Assembly (NCBI GenBank): GCA_963971425.1
Contig: OZ020525.1
Location: 16,746,187 to 16,810,186, forward strand
Length of the DNA: 64,000 nucleotides
Source: Bryoerythrophyllum caledonicum
Lineage: Eukaryota > Streptophyta > Bryopsida > Pottiales > Pottiaceae
Reading direction: 5' to 3'
The translations under genes were made by a program, and so were the position numbers. Each line of letters starts with the position of its first letter. Positions within the stretch are counted from its first letter, which is position 1. Below the pieces are notes generated by a model that was not told the origin of the DNA, made no database searches, and saw nothing but the letters and a program-made list of their open reading frames with translations. This document shows, one piece after another, positions 22,940 through 35,200 of this stretch.

Positions 22940-23366
22940 GATTTCTTAGTCTTCCCATGTCAAAAATAATGGCTTCATCCACCAAATTCCTGTTAATCAT
23001 GTTTAGTAAGACCATACGTCAGTACATTATGTTTAATATTTGAAAGATATACAAAACAATATGTATACATATTATGGAAATAATCATCTGACATCTCTGG
23101 ATTTGTTTTCCTTCTTTTCCCTCTTCTTTTTTTTGAGACAATTTTTGTCCAATAATTCCACGTATTTGCTTTTGCAACGACGAAGAACTCTCAAATTTTT
23201 CATTTACACCTTCTTTATCTCCAACTTCTCTATCGTCAACATTAATTTTCTCAATTTTTTCTTCTCCTTCTTTTCCTTCTTGTTGTTGTTGTTCTTCTTC
23301 ATCTTTTCCTTCTATTTCAATTTTTTTACTTTCTTTTTACATTTCTTCATTTGAATCCATTATTTT

Positions 23367-23807
23367 TTAAAATCTCATTAGTGAAGATTGTCGAGTGTCT
23401 TTGCCTCCAGGTATTCCAATAATTTTAGGATTAGATCCAATAATATCATCCATCCTTGAAAACAAATTCCAAGAAGATTTCACACCCCTTGTTTGATTCT
23501 CCGCACTTCGTTGAGCTACGTATCTGCCTGACAATGATTTCCATTTTGATTTGCATTGCTCCACTGTTTTCGACCGACCATCAATGATATTTCTACCTTC
23601 ATTTACAACTATAGAACATTCTTGCTAATGGAATTTTTTTAAATTTCCCATATTAAGGTTTAAAATTTTATCATTATAATATGTCAAAAGAAGATTGACT
23701 TCTTGAGGAGTCCACATAGCTATGTCAGTTTTTCCTACTTTTTTACGACCCTCTGTAAGGCCTTTTTTGATGCCTTCTTTTGTACTATCATCTTTTGAAG
23801 AAGCCAT
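23367..23807 (-). pseudogene. Myb/SANT-like (trihelix) transposon protein with one in-frame stop
   Basis: The frame starts MASSKDDSTKEGIKKGL and contains WTPQEVNLLLTYYND, then after a TAG at 23625-23627 continues in the same frame to EQCKSKWKSLSGRYV and SWNLFSRMDDIIG. The Trp spacing matches Myb/SANT-like DNA-binding proteins that accompany PIF/Harbinger transposases as their second protein. A single stop codon splits it, so this copy is probably dead. A Lys/Glu-rich helix-like frame at 24165-24350 (EKVSENIAKQNREVLFENW) may derive from a related protein. Confidence 0.6.
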
Positions 23808-24350
23808 AAATTATAATAATATATAAAATAGGTGGATAAATAGGTAATCAATTATAATTGAAGTTATACCAAGAATATAATCTCATGTATGTTTTTTATA
23901 TAAATAATAAAATAAAATACTTACATTGTTTATATACTTTCAAAATTTTGAAATAAAAGTAAAATGAAATGTGAAATTAAAATATCTTTTACATAAAAGT
24001 TACGGAGGTGCCCATAATCTAAAATCACAATACAAATGTATATTTAATATCTCTTAATAAACTAAGAGAAAATCTCTAGAGCCATGAGCTTGATTACAAT
24101 GTTATAGTGGTGACAATTTCATTTTTTTTAGCTATATTTTTCTTTGCCAATTGTCTTTTCAACTTCAAGCTTTTTCACTTTTGTATTTTTGTATAAGCCA
24201 ATTCTCAAATAAGACTTCTCTATTTTGCTTAGCAATATTTTCTGATACTTTTTCAACCTCTAGAATGAATTTTGAAGATATAGCTATAGTAGAATTAAGT
24301 TCTTTATCAAAGTCATCGCTACCAACATCTCTATAGAGCCAAAATGACAA

Positions 24351-25940
24351 AAATAGATTTTTTCTAAAAATTAAGTGTAAAGAGGGTTGTAGATATAATG
24401 AGAATTAAATAATTAATGATTAAGTTTACCCTAAGTAGTTAATTAATCAAAAAGTGCCTATTCATATCCAAGAATTAGGAAATAATGGGAAAAGGGTTGA
24501 ACTCACATCCTTTGAGAAGGGTGTGCCTTTTCTTGAATAGATATGAATAGATGTGAAGATTAAGTGGAATTAATCTTAATGGTTAATGATAGGGAAAACC
24601 TCTAGCCAAGAGGTGTGCCTCTTGGATGTTGAGTAGAATGACTAGCTTGAATTTTTAGCATTCTTGGCCATTACCATAGCAATTCCTTGGAGGAAGATTG
24701 GAGTGAGCCCTAGCCTTAAGTGAAAAAGCTAGTTGATGATTCTTATGGTTGTAAGAGTATTTAATTTTATTAATATATATAATTATTATTGAATTTGCAT
24801 ATGTAAAGTCTTGTGTGTGACTTGATTAATATGTATAATTGCAATAATATTAGTTCTTCATAGAATAAATTTGACATTGTGTTTTGTAAATGCAATTTTA
24901 TGCATGAGGTATTGATTGTGAATAAATTCACATGCATAAATGCATTATTTATTTAGATCTTCATTGTAGAAATTAGGATATCATCCTAATTGTTTATGTG
25001 ACATGAAATTGTGCGTATTAATGGATTCAATTTAATGTATTGCATATGAGTGGTATATGCATGTTTAATATTAAATCTTCAAAAGATTAAGTTAGGGAAA
25101 GTCCCTAAGTATGTCAAAGTGACATTGTGAATGTTAAAGCAATAATTCTAAATGTGAGTGAAGCATTTAGGAGTTAATTTGAAGTAAGAAACTTAATGCA
25201 TTAATGTGCGAAATGAATAAGTAGTTGATGAAAGACTTAAGTTTAAGTGTGGAAACTTAAGCATTAAGACATAAGACGCGAGTCTTATGCATGTGTGAAT
25301 AAGAGAACTTAAGTCCAAGTGATAGAACTTAAGTCATGCAAGTGTACGAGTGAAGATATTCTTTTTGCATTTAAGTGTTAAGGACTAATAAATAGGTTAG
25401 ACTTAAGTCAAGTCTTAGAATAGAATTATTTAGGGGCTTAATCTAACTTGTGTGTTGTTTGAGTCTTACACTTGTAATGAGTACGTGAATACGTGAACCA
25501 TGGGACGTACGTGAGAAGTGGAGCGAATTGCACGAGGTAAATTTGTGAATTCTAATGGATTTAATTAAGGAACTAACAATGAGTGCAATGGATAGTATCC
25601 ATGAGCCGAAGATGGCAAAAGTCTAGGAAACTAACTAACGTGCACATTCATAGTTAATTAAAGAGCAAGGCTCTTTAGAGGAGCAAGGCTTTATCCTAGC
25701 ATTTAATCCTTGGGATTAATACCTTAAGAGTGGAATGCTAAGAGTGACGCATTTTAAGGCTTAATTCCCTAAAAACGAGTGCATAAACTTAAGTCATGTA
25801 ATAGAAGATAGCTTTTGGCATACAATTAGAGGAAAACTACTTAACAGTTGACGCTAGACCATCCCGAGAATGAATTTTGAGTCTAGGGAAGATTGTGTGT
25901 GAGTCTTGGGTGTTTTGTGAGTTGACCCGTTTTAAACCTT
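24351..25940. other. AT-rich gene-free region
   Basis: No coding region is seen. The stretch about 25130-25480 contains many ACTTAAGT-type words at irregular spacing, which may be decayed repeat DNA. Nothing further can be supported. Confidence 0.4.
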
Positions 25941-25944
25941 ACAA

Positions 25945-26835
25945 TCTCCTTCTTCAATTAAGAAGTTATGGAGTATACAACTAGCTGTGACTATTGTTGG
26001 AGCATATTCTAATTTAACATTCATATTTTTTAATATTTGAATCTTCATTTTAAGAATTCCAAACGCATTTTCAATTTTAATTCTACCAGCTCTTCACTTC
26101 CTATCAAATAAATCTTTTTTTGAATCTGCACTTTTAGTAATATTATAACATTTCATTAATCCTATCCGTAGAGGATATGCAGAGTCTCCGAGAAAATATG
26201 GTTGGATGTTTTTCCCGTTTACTTTGTAAACTTGATTATGTGGAAGCTAGTCTGTTTGAAGCATTTTCCACAATAAAGACGATCGAAAGTGGGCAGCATC
26301 ATGGCAACCTCTAGGTGCTTGTACACAAACATTTAAAAATCGCCGCCTATAATTACAAACACCTTGTAATAATATCGAATGAAATTTCAAACGATTAAAA
26401 TAGTCGGCAAAAATTTGTTGTGTAGTTGGTTTTTGAGCCAAGCGTATATAACTTCCGTCAATTGCTCCCCACATATACGGTATTCCAGTTAAATTTTCAG
26501 AACCCATCATAATGTCTTGTAATTCATCACCTTCTGGAATACAGATGTAACGATTATAAAATTGGTTCACTAAAACTTGACAAATTTTATGGTTGAACTT
26601 GGATGTGGTTAGAGCCGATACACCCAAGTAATGACCACCAATGTATACAGAGCCACCATATGCCAATCTATGCAAAACAATAGCCAAAACTTTATCATTT
26701 GGGAATTGGATCCCTCATTGTTCTCTTTTGTTTGGTGATGAATGGAGACAACATTTTGACAAGTTTATAAAATTGCCTATGAGTCATTCTAAACTCTTTT
26801 GTCCAACCGCTATCTAAAAGATCCCCTCTACGCAT
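25945..26835 (-). pseudogene. PIF/Harbinger transposase remnant
   Basis: Read on the minus strand from about 26835: MRRGDLLDSGWTKEFRM, then KLVKMLSPFITKQKRTMRDP, a frame change near 26.70 kb, PNDKVLAIVLHRLAYGG, MWGAIDGSYIRL (first catalytic Asp), GCHDAAHF, a TAG at 26247, LGDSAYPLRIGLM (Asp), a TGA, then ENAFGILKMK (Glu) and ASCILHNFL. The order of GAIDG, GDSAYPL and ENAFGILK is that of DDE_Tnp_4 transposases. At least one frameshift and two stops make it a pseudogene. Its 5' end abuts the left terminus of element 2. It differs clearly from the intact copy at 62653. Confidence 0.85.
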
Positions 26836-26886
26836 CAGCGACGCTATCTTGTGAGCGGTGAGCGGCGAGCGGCGAGCGGTGAGCAG
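26836..26886 (+). repeat. Left TIR of element 2
   Basis: GCTATCTTGTGAGCGG from 26843, then GTGAGC/GCGAGC repeats to about 26886. It is the reverse complement of 39944-39987 with few differences. The first 11 bases differ from the element 1 TIR at two positions. Confidence 0.8.
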
Positions 26887-27012
26887 AAAATAGTCTGAAA
26901 ATGGAAAATAAAAGTTGTTTATTTATAGCAAAACTTTTTTTTTTGGAAAATAATGATAAGTCTCTCAAACTTTGCGTGGAAAATTCGAAGAATTTTCTAA
27001 ACTTAGAATGTA

Positions 27013-27026
27013 CCCTATAGCCGTGG
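27013..27026 (+). promoter_or_regulatory. Subterminal motif, element 2 left end
   Basis: CCCTATAGCCGTGG, identical to both left-end copies in element 1 and 177 bp from the terminus. Its relatives at the right end, in inverted orientation, are CACGGCCATAGG (39736) and the weaker CTACGGTCTTAGG (39879). Confidence 0.55.
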
Positions 27027-27614
27027 AATCTCTAACCATGGACATTTTTACCAAATTCCTTTCGTCGCTCATGTCCAGGACTATCAACTCGCGGTTTTAT
27101 TTCCATTTATTAAAACCTTAAAATTACAGAGTCCACAATCAAATAAAAAATTTGAATGAAATTTTATAAAACTTACAATGAATGTGAAGTCCAACAGTAG
27201 GGGATGTGGAGTCATATAATTTCATCGTGATAGCTATATTACACAGTGTTTGGAACAAATAATATTTTAATGTTCTAACATTAGATTCTAAACTATCGTC
27301 CAATGGTTAAAGATACCGCATCTCTCCAATTGGAGTTAGGCGTGGTTCAAATTTGATGATATTATATGCTGCCAATACATGACATAACTTCTGCATGTTG
27401 CTAATATAGCTCCTCTCAAGTCGGTTAAAATAATGTATCAGAAAGAATGATACATTGTAACATAAATTAGTATATTGAAGAGAAGTATGAGTGAGAAATT
27501 CACTCATGCATTGACTATTAGCCATCCTCGTGACAAGCAAGACCAATTTCACATGTTCAAATACGAGCTACAGCAAAATACAAATACTATTCAGAAGATA
27601 CGTCACTACGATTT

Positions 27615-30600
27615 TCATGCTTGCTCGGCAATATTTGCAAGCTCTAGAATGCGCATGACCTCGTTAAAGCTGTAGCTTGGGGCATACATGAATAAGTCCT
27701 CCTTGTAGTCCATCTTACATAAATAGCGTAAGATGTAATACACATGCTTGCAATACTTCCATTGCCCTTTCTTCCCCAACGCCTTCACTGACATCTTCAG
27801 GAAATCTGGACATGTACACGCCGGATAGTCTGTGAAGGTTATGCAATACGACTTCTCCTTCTCCGTTAGAAGAGTGATGACGCATCCAAATCCCGGATAC
27901 GGCATGGCGGTGACATTCGTAACGTAGCAATTCTTCATCAACGCTACGCTTGACCACTTGTTTCGGTGCTCCACGGAAGGCACATCTGAACTTCGGCGAA
28001 TCTGGTAGCCGTTGCGGAAAGTATGGTACGAGTCCGGATTCTCTGGAAGAGGGAAGTTCGATCGCGGTAGAGGCATGCTCATAGTTACCTGAAACTGTCT
28101 ACGAGGCGACAAAGTACCACGTTGCTCTAACTGAAAACCTGCTTCTTCTAACGATAAAACTTCTTGCATCGTTAGATTCGTGCCAAGCTTTACTGGCCAT
28201 GTCATTGGGACTGATGGCCAGTCTACTACAAACGGTTTCTTCGAACCCATCACGCATCGGCTAATATCATCAGCACAAAACCAGAACTCGACAACAGTAT
28301 TTCGGGGCGGCCTGAATTCCTTCTTCTTGCCAATATATGTCGGGGCAGGTGTTCCCTGACTCCCACGCCCAACTCTAGCGTCACACCTTTCACCGGTGTG
28401 TGCCTGCAATGCTTGGCACTTTCGGTGGGAGGTCTTCGGAAGTCGACCAATGTGCCACTTTGACGGATCACACTCCGATTCCAATACTGCAGTTGTGTGA
28501 CGGACCCCGGAACCTTGTTCATTTAGGGCCTCTTCGATTCGCGCCCGCGTCACCCTTCTGCCATCACGTGGAATCGAATAGTTCACCGTATCGGATCGGT
28601 GGGAGTCGTGGCTGGACCCGGGTGGCATGTCAAGTTTGCGTTTTGTAGACCCAAAATGCTCCGCTCCTTCGAGCCCGCCCGTCTTTGTCAAGAGATCCTC
28701 CGCCCCCGGGAAACTCCGCACAGCTTCTACAATGAGTCTTGGATCACCAGAACGTTGGGCAGATCTTAATCGAAGCGTACCTTTGTCTGGACCTTTCCCG
28801 GAGGTGCCTCCATTGATCCATGCCCGATACGAAGTGATTTGCATGAAAGCCCGAATTAGGTCATCCACGGTAGCCGCATATAAACATGTCATGGTATTCC
28901 CGGACTGTTGAAGCCAGCGGTTGTGGACTGTCTCCGCAAGATTACATGATGGCATGTCAGCTCGCTGGTCGAGTGTGAGGTCCTGATATCATACAGCAAT
29001 GGTCAGTACATCATTCACATATAACTTTTCAACAATTTGAATATTTATAAACAACATTGCGAGAACTTACTAGTTGCATTGCTCCACCCCATTGTCTATA
29101 TCGGAAATGCCAAAAAGCCATCCAATCTTCCAGCGCACGACGCCCGCTCTCGGTAGTGGCTCCAGATGAAATCCACCATCCACAAATGACGTTGTATTGT
29201 GCTTCAGCCTCTTCTTGTGATCTCGCGTTCTTCCAAATCCTACAAAGTGCAATGTGTTGATCTTGGAATACTGGTAGAATGCTCTTCATGGTGGCTCGTT
29301 GAAGGCACTTGGTCCAATGGAATAAACAAGTCCGTTCTTTGTTTTCGATCGGGACGTCCTTGTCGCCATTGCCATACACTCGCCGAACAGCGTGCCAATT
29401 CGCTCCGGCACTATCAGCCATGAACCCTTTGAAATTCGTGTTCTCCACTCCGTGATTCAACATCGTATCATTCAGGTTCTCCCAAAACAACTGTTGTGCT
29501 TGAGCATCCTCCGATTGCATATCACACATAGCTATCGTCATAACTTTACAATACTTACTGTCGTATACATGGCATGCCATGGTAGTCCAGTCTTTAACCC
29601 GCTTTACGTGATCAAACATCAACCAACAATCTTTGAGATCTCCACCAGGTTGCATCCGCCGAACAAGATCAACACCGCTACCAGGACGATCCACAGACAT
29701 TTTAAATACAAACACCTTACCTTTAGATTGGCCTGGGAACTTGTTCTTGCGGATGAAGACAAACTTGGATGACTCCTTTAGCTCCATGATGTTGTCCATG
29801 ACACCCTTCCCACCACTGTAGAAGCGCTTGCATGTCGACACCAAATTCCTTATGTTAGGGGATGATAGAGTCTGGAACTGATACAAGACATCATCCATAG
29901 ATGCTCCTTCAAGGTTTGATGATCCCGATCCGGGACGGATCAAGTAATCGGAAAGGTAATTCTTACTGGCAGCCATAATGATTGCAGAATTAGTGGCGTT
30001 GGGTGTGCGCTCGACTTCCTTCGCAACGCACTCATGTATCACGTCCATTGCGGCTTGGTCAACTCCATTTGAGATGGGATGCTGGTGAATACCTAGATAA
30101 ATGGCAAGTCGGGTGCGCTCCGAATCGGTACACGTCACATAATAAATACGTGCATCACATAGAGCTAGACAAATAGGCGGGGTTTGACAAACCTTACAAG
30201 CCAAGGTTGATTTACGGTGCGGAGCGCCATTGAGAGGCCAGGGGGAAATGGCGAGACCACTCCATTCTGTTTGATTAGTGCGACCTTCATTCCTGCACTT
30301 ATAATCACAATGAAGATTAGGACATTGAAGATGGCCAGTACATGATGACTTTCGGTATGTCAAGCCAAAATCGTTCATGATATTCGTAGTCATTGTCTTG
30401 CACCATGTGTGACCATCGTGTTGCTTGCTCATACCATCCAGTCCTCCTCCGAACTGAGTTGGTATGCCTTCTGGAAGTGGAGGCAACTCAAACATCATGT
30501 CCCCGTTGTAAGACGAAGGCAAATACTTCACACGTGAAACCTCTATGCTGTCAAAATCCATGTGTGTCAACTCAGAACGGGATCATTTTCTAGAACAGGT

Positions 30601-31334
30601 CCTGCGAACATATGGAATGATACTGCGGATACTTTTAGATTTTGGATGGACAGGTGGTTTTCTAAAGGAAAGAGACGGAGACATGTGCGACCTACTTGGG
30701 GTATGGATAGACGCATCGGGAACAGTAGAGTTTTGCGACTTAAAAGTGTGCGATGATTCCCCCAAATTCACATCAGAGAGGTCCTCGTCCGTGTCACTTA
30801 GAAGTTGCACGCTTGGGTTAGACCGTGTGCCCAAACCGGGCACGAGTATCGTATCACCGGAATCGGAAGGAGGGATCATCACTGCACAGGACGCATTAGC
30901 AGACATTTGAGTATCCCTAACACCATATACTTTAAAAGAACCACGACACAGATTCCACAGAAAGCCTAAATTGTCTCGATCTTTCACTTGAACACCATAT
31001 TCATTATTTTGGGAGATTGTGAGCCTCCCAATTTAATACGTATGTTGCTCTTGAGCTCTAAAATGTACCCACTATGCACATTCAGCTCGAGTAGAGCTGA
31101 ATGTGCACTAGATCAAAATCATGGAAATCTCCCAATATAATGAATATGGTGTTCTTGGTATATAGAATGTTCTAGTCGTCCTGAGCTATCAAACACCTCT
31201 TGTTCAAGATGAACGGTTCCAAGTCTAAACCCAAAGCGACTACTGAGGACTGCCTCCGGGACATTAACAGTGCCATTTTCACCAACGGACATGACAAGCG
31301 GAACACCACCATTCTGAGATGTGAGTGACGCCAT
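27615..31334 (-). pseudogene. Gene A (element 2): MULE-type transposase, disrupted
   Basis: Exons 31334-29071 and 28982-27615 use the same intron position and phase as in element 1. Conserved blocks: TEW plus CKVCQTPPIC, LGIHQHPI, CHVYDSKYCKVMTIAMCD, FMADSAGANWHAV, CLFHW, PSCNLAETVHNRW, and a SWIM finger (CTC ... YCKH). Two lesions separate the start (MASLTSQNGG) from the core: a MITE of about 167 bp at 30989-31155 after codon block HSIYQ, and an in-frame TGA at 30583-30585 where element 1 has a sense codon (CSRK*SRSEL versus RRGSKSVL). The rest is open. Read-through, or restart downstream of the stop, cannot be excluded. Confidence 0.8.
30989..31155. mobile_element. MITE inserted in element 2 gene A
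   Basis: About 167 bp, with inverted ends GAACACCATATTCATTAT and a GGGAGATT continuation on both sides, and a central hairpin (TGCACATTCAGCTC with its complement, about 31076-31108). It interrupts the transposase reading frame after HSIYQ. The target duplication is unclear (possibly TT), so the superfamily is not assigned. Confidence 0.75.
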
Positions 31335-32213
31335 AGTTAAGAGCTCTCCACAACATAGGATATGAAATGCATGCGGATTATGATTGCGGTTGTATATTGA
31401 ACGAAATCAACTGCTTGATTAAACATCTGAGTGAAGACGTCGAAGTACGGAAACGCATCGTGCTCATAAATGGCTGAGTTTATTTAATGCCTTCTGTCAA
31501 ATGCCCATGCACGCTCCTTGACGGCGCCTCTATAAAAATGGAAACATTTTAAAATTTATGATAAAATTAAAAAGGTTGATCCAACTAAGGTGGAGTGTAC
31601 CATACAGTTGGTATTCGACGTGTACAGTGGTTATCCACTAAACTATCAGTAAATATCCAAAGATAAGAGGCTTGTGACGGCGGTGGGAGATTATAGTGAT
31701 GGAACAACCTAGAACTAATTTCAAGTTTAGTTAAGGCTGACAACATTAGTTTAAATAGATGTTTGGAAAGGGCCGTGCCAAATGTGGGTGCTCAGAGTAG
31801 GTCAATAGTCCAGGGTTTGCAACGATGAGGTGCTTTCAAAACTCATGTGCGAAATAGAATATTGATATATGTGCCACCTCAAGCTGTAGGATCACCCAAT
31901 CTAATTATGCTACGTGTGTTGTCGTTATTTAAGAATCCAAACCTATATACAAAAAATACAGTGTTTAGAATGGTGGGAGGAAAGAATATTATGGGCATAT
32001 CATAAATAGATAGCAGTTCCGATTCAAATTAAAGGCTGACAATAGCCAATAATATAGCCTAAACAATCGCCACCATGTACTGAAGATAATAGGAAAGGGC
32101 ATTCTTAGTCAACATTGCTTTGTAGTAGAAGCGTCAATATGTTTGTGGTCTTCTCTGTGAGAGAGTGATGTTTAGGCATAGAGAAGGAGTCGGTTTAGTT
32201 TTGAATATTGAGG
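31335..32213. promoter_or_regulatory. Divergent intergenic region of element 2
   Basis: About 880 bp separate the starts of genes A and B, mirroring element 1. It is expected to hold both promoters; no specific boxes were assigned. Confidence 0.55.
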
Positions 32214-35200
32214 ATGACTAAGAATGCTAGACAGAGTAGAAGATCTACCAAGTTTTCAAATCCTAAGCAAGTGCGCGCACAGAAGAAACGTCGAGAGCAG
32301 AGGGCACTATTAGCTTCCCAAAACACGGAAGTAGATGAACCAGAATGGGCAGAGCGATTTAGGGATTTGACTAGTATCCACGAAGGAGGTAATCCAATCC
32401 AGCCAAGGGTTCATGTATGTCTTGAATGGTCTGCCCAAATGATTTTGAATATCACGATTTAGTTCAATTCAATGGTGTTATTGCATGACTTTGCTATCTC
32501 TTTATGTTGTGTAGGTGACTACACCATTTGAGCATTCTCATGGGGATAGTGAGGAGGAAGAGTCTTTACAAGCCAATATGGTGAGTGAATGTCAGACATC
32601 CAGTGCCTCAGATTGCTCGTTGCAAAGGGGTAAGGTTGCAGTCGAAAAGGTTAAGGAATTCGAGTGTGAAAGTATGGAGACCACAGAAGTTTCCGGGAGC
32701 TAGGGACATCCACCAAACTCCTCAAGGATCATGAATGGTTCACCCTCTCGGACATCAGATACTCAAATAGAGAGCCATTATGAAAGCGCGGACGAGCGTC
32801 CAGAAGCACTGATGAATCCAGGATGGGCCCCATTGACTCAGGTTTGATTCATGGCATCCATTCGCAAGTTGTTTGAGGTTATGTATCGGCCTATAAATTA
32901 CAATGCACGACGCTTAATTACCAATCCATAGTTCGTCAGGATTTATCTAGAGAGTAAAATCTGTGGACATGAATATAGATGTAGTGTATGTCTGAAACAT
33001 CTAACTTTTGCATTGAATCAAAGTTCTAATCATTCAGCTAATACTTATTGAACTTGAAACCATCTTAACAAACGCTACATATAATGGCATTCTTACATAT
33101 ATTAGATTTAATTACATTGTTTAAGACTACTTCCGATATATGCATTTTATGCATTTTATTGATGCATTCATCTATGACATGTCAATCGGGTTCACCACTG
33201 GTTTTGGTAGGAAAATTCCTAAATGTCTTGACGTCTCCCCGGGGGGATTGTAGGGGCGGAGAAAAAATTACTAAATATAGTAAATTTTAGTGAAATTTCT
33301 GAATGGAAATTACTGCATTTTTTGTCGAATAGGACGGATGGGCATGTGGATTTCTATGTGTATCCGACAATTTGGGAATGTCATGATGACTTTAGAATTC
33401 GAGGAAATATTTACTTGACGCTTTCGGCACATGTTAAAGCTAAAAAATTGCAAAAGCATGACTTGTGCTTTCATATCTGGAGAAACTCCAATTCGGTATA
33501 TGTGTGTGAGCTTCGTGTGTTTCGCGGCTGTTTCATTTTGTTGCACATTTTTGACTTTGTGGTTTCCGGTGGTTCTTGTTCAGGGCGCAGTGCGTGCGGA
33601 TAGTCGGAGAGTTACGGAGGGAGCTGCGTTGGACGAGGAAGGAGCTGCACACGGCCGAAGCTTGCAATCCGTTCAGGTTCGAAACTCTGATCTCCATCCT
33701 CTGTTTGCGCGTCGGTTTAGATTGTTGTTTAAACAGGAGCTTCCGGTCGTGGGTAACGTTTACATGGTTGAGAGCGCACAAGGATGTGCGGCAATCACTT
33801 ACATCTCGCTGAAAACATTATGCTGCACTAGGATTAGACAATGTGGATATATCGCATCATTAGGGTAAGTTATTTTGTACACGACGGCGCATTAGAATTA
33901 GTCGATACGCACCCACTTAATACTCGTGTGCATGCTGCTTTTAAATTTCAGAATTTCTGTGAGTGAAAATATGACCCTCGGATCCGAGGGTAGGTTCAAT
34001 CCTCCAAATTTCTGTTTTCCTCCTTGCCCAAGTCCTGTTTTCATGTTAGTTTTTTTTCTTCTCGTGTGCATACTTCAAACTGAATTTCAGAATTTCTGTG
34101 AGCAAAAATTAGACCCTCGGATCCGAGGGTAGGATCAGTCCTCCGAATTTCTGATTTTCTCCTTGCCCAAGTCTTGTTTTCATGTTAGTTTTTATTCTTC
34201 TCGTGTGCATACTTCAAACTGAATTTCAGAATTTCTGTGAGCGAAAATTAGACCCTAGGATCCGAGGGTAGGTTCAGTCCTCCGAATTTCTGATTTTCTC
34301 CTTGCCCAATTCCTATTTTCTTAATAAATTTTTTTTCTTCTCATGTGCATACTTCAAACTGAATTCCAGAATTTCTGTGAGTGAAAATTAGACCCTCGGA
34401 TCCGAGGGTAGGTTCACTCCTCCGAATTTCTGATTTTCTCCTTGCCCAATTCCTATTTTCTTAATAAATTTTTTTTCTTCTCGTGTGCATACTTCAAACT
34501 GAATTTCAGAATTTTTGTGACTGTGAATGCGACCCTCGGATCCGAGGGTAGGTTCAATGATCTGATTTTTTTCCTTTTCCTTGCTAATTTCTGTTTCATT
34601 TTCGGTTTCTTTTTTTCATCTCTTGTTGCTTGGTCATGCTCAAATTGTTTGTGTCTTGATTTAAACTGGTGTAAGAGTGAGGAGCCTAAGCTTGCCATGC
34701 TCGTGTGCATATTGCTTGTGAATTTTAGAATTTTTGTGACTGTGAATGCGACCCTCGGATCCGAGGGTAGCTTCAGTGATCTGATTTTTCTTTTCTTTTC
34801 CTTCCTAATTTGTGCTTCATTTTTGGTTTCTTATTTTCATCTCTTGTTGCTTGGTCATGCTCAATGTGTTTGTGTCTTGATTCAAGCCGGAGTTAGAGTG
34901 AGGAACCTAAGCTTGCCATGCTCATGTGCATACTGCTTTTGAATTTCATAATTTGTAGGAGTGTAAATGGGACCCTCAGATCCGAGGGTAGGTTTAGTCA
35001 TATGTTTTTTTTTCTTTCTTTGCTAATTTTTGTTTCATTCTTGGTTTTTAATTTCATCTCATGTTGCAAGGTCATGCTTTATATGTTTGTGCCTTGATTT
35101 GAGCTGGTCTTAGAGTGAGGAACCTAAGCTCATGATGCTTGTGTGCTTGTTGCTTGAAAATTTCAGAATATTTTAGAGTTAAAATGTGACCCTGTAAATT

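Noticed and set aside
33431..33868. 145-codon frame in the element 2 gene B intron as a separate gene
   Set aside because: No recognisable domain, overlaps other random frames, and sits in an intron implied by the flanking exons.
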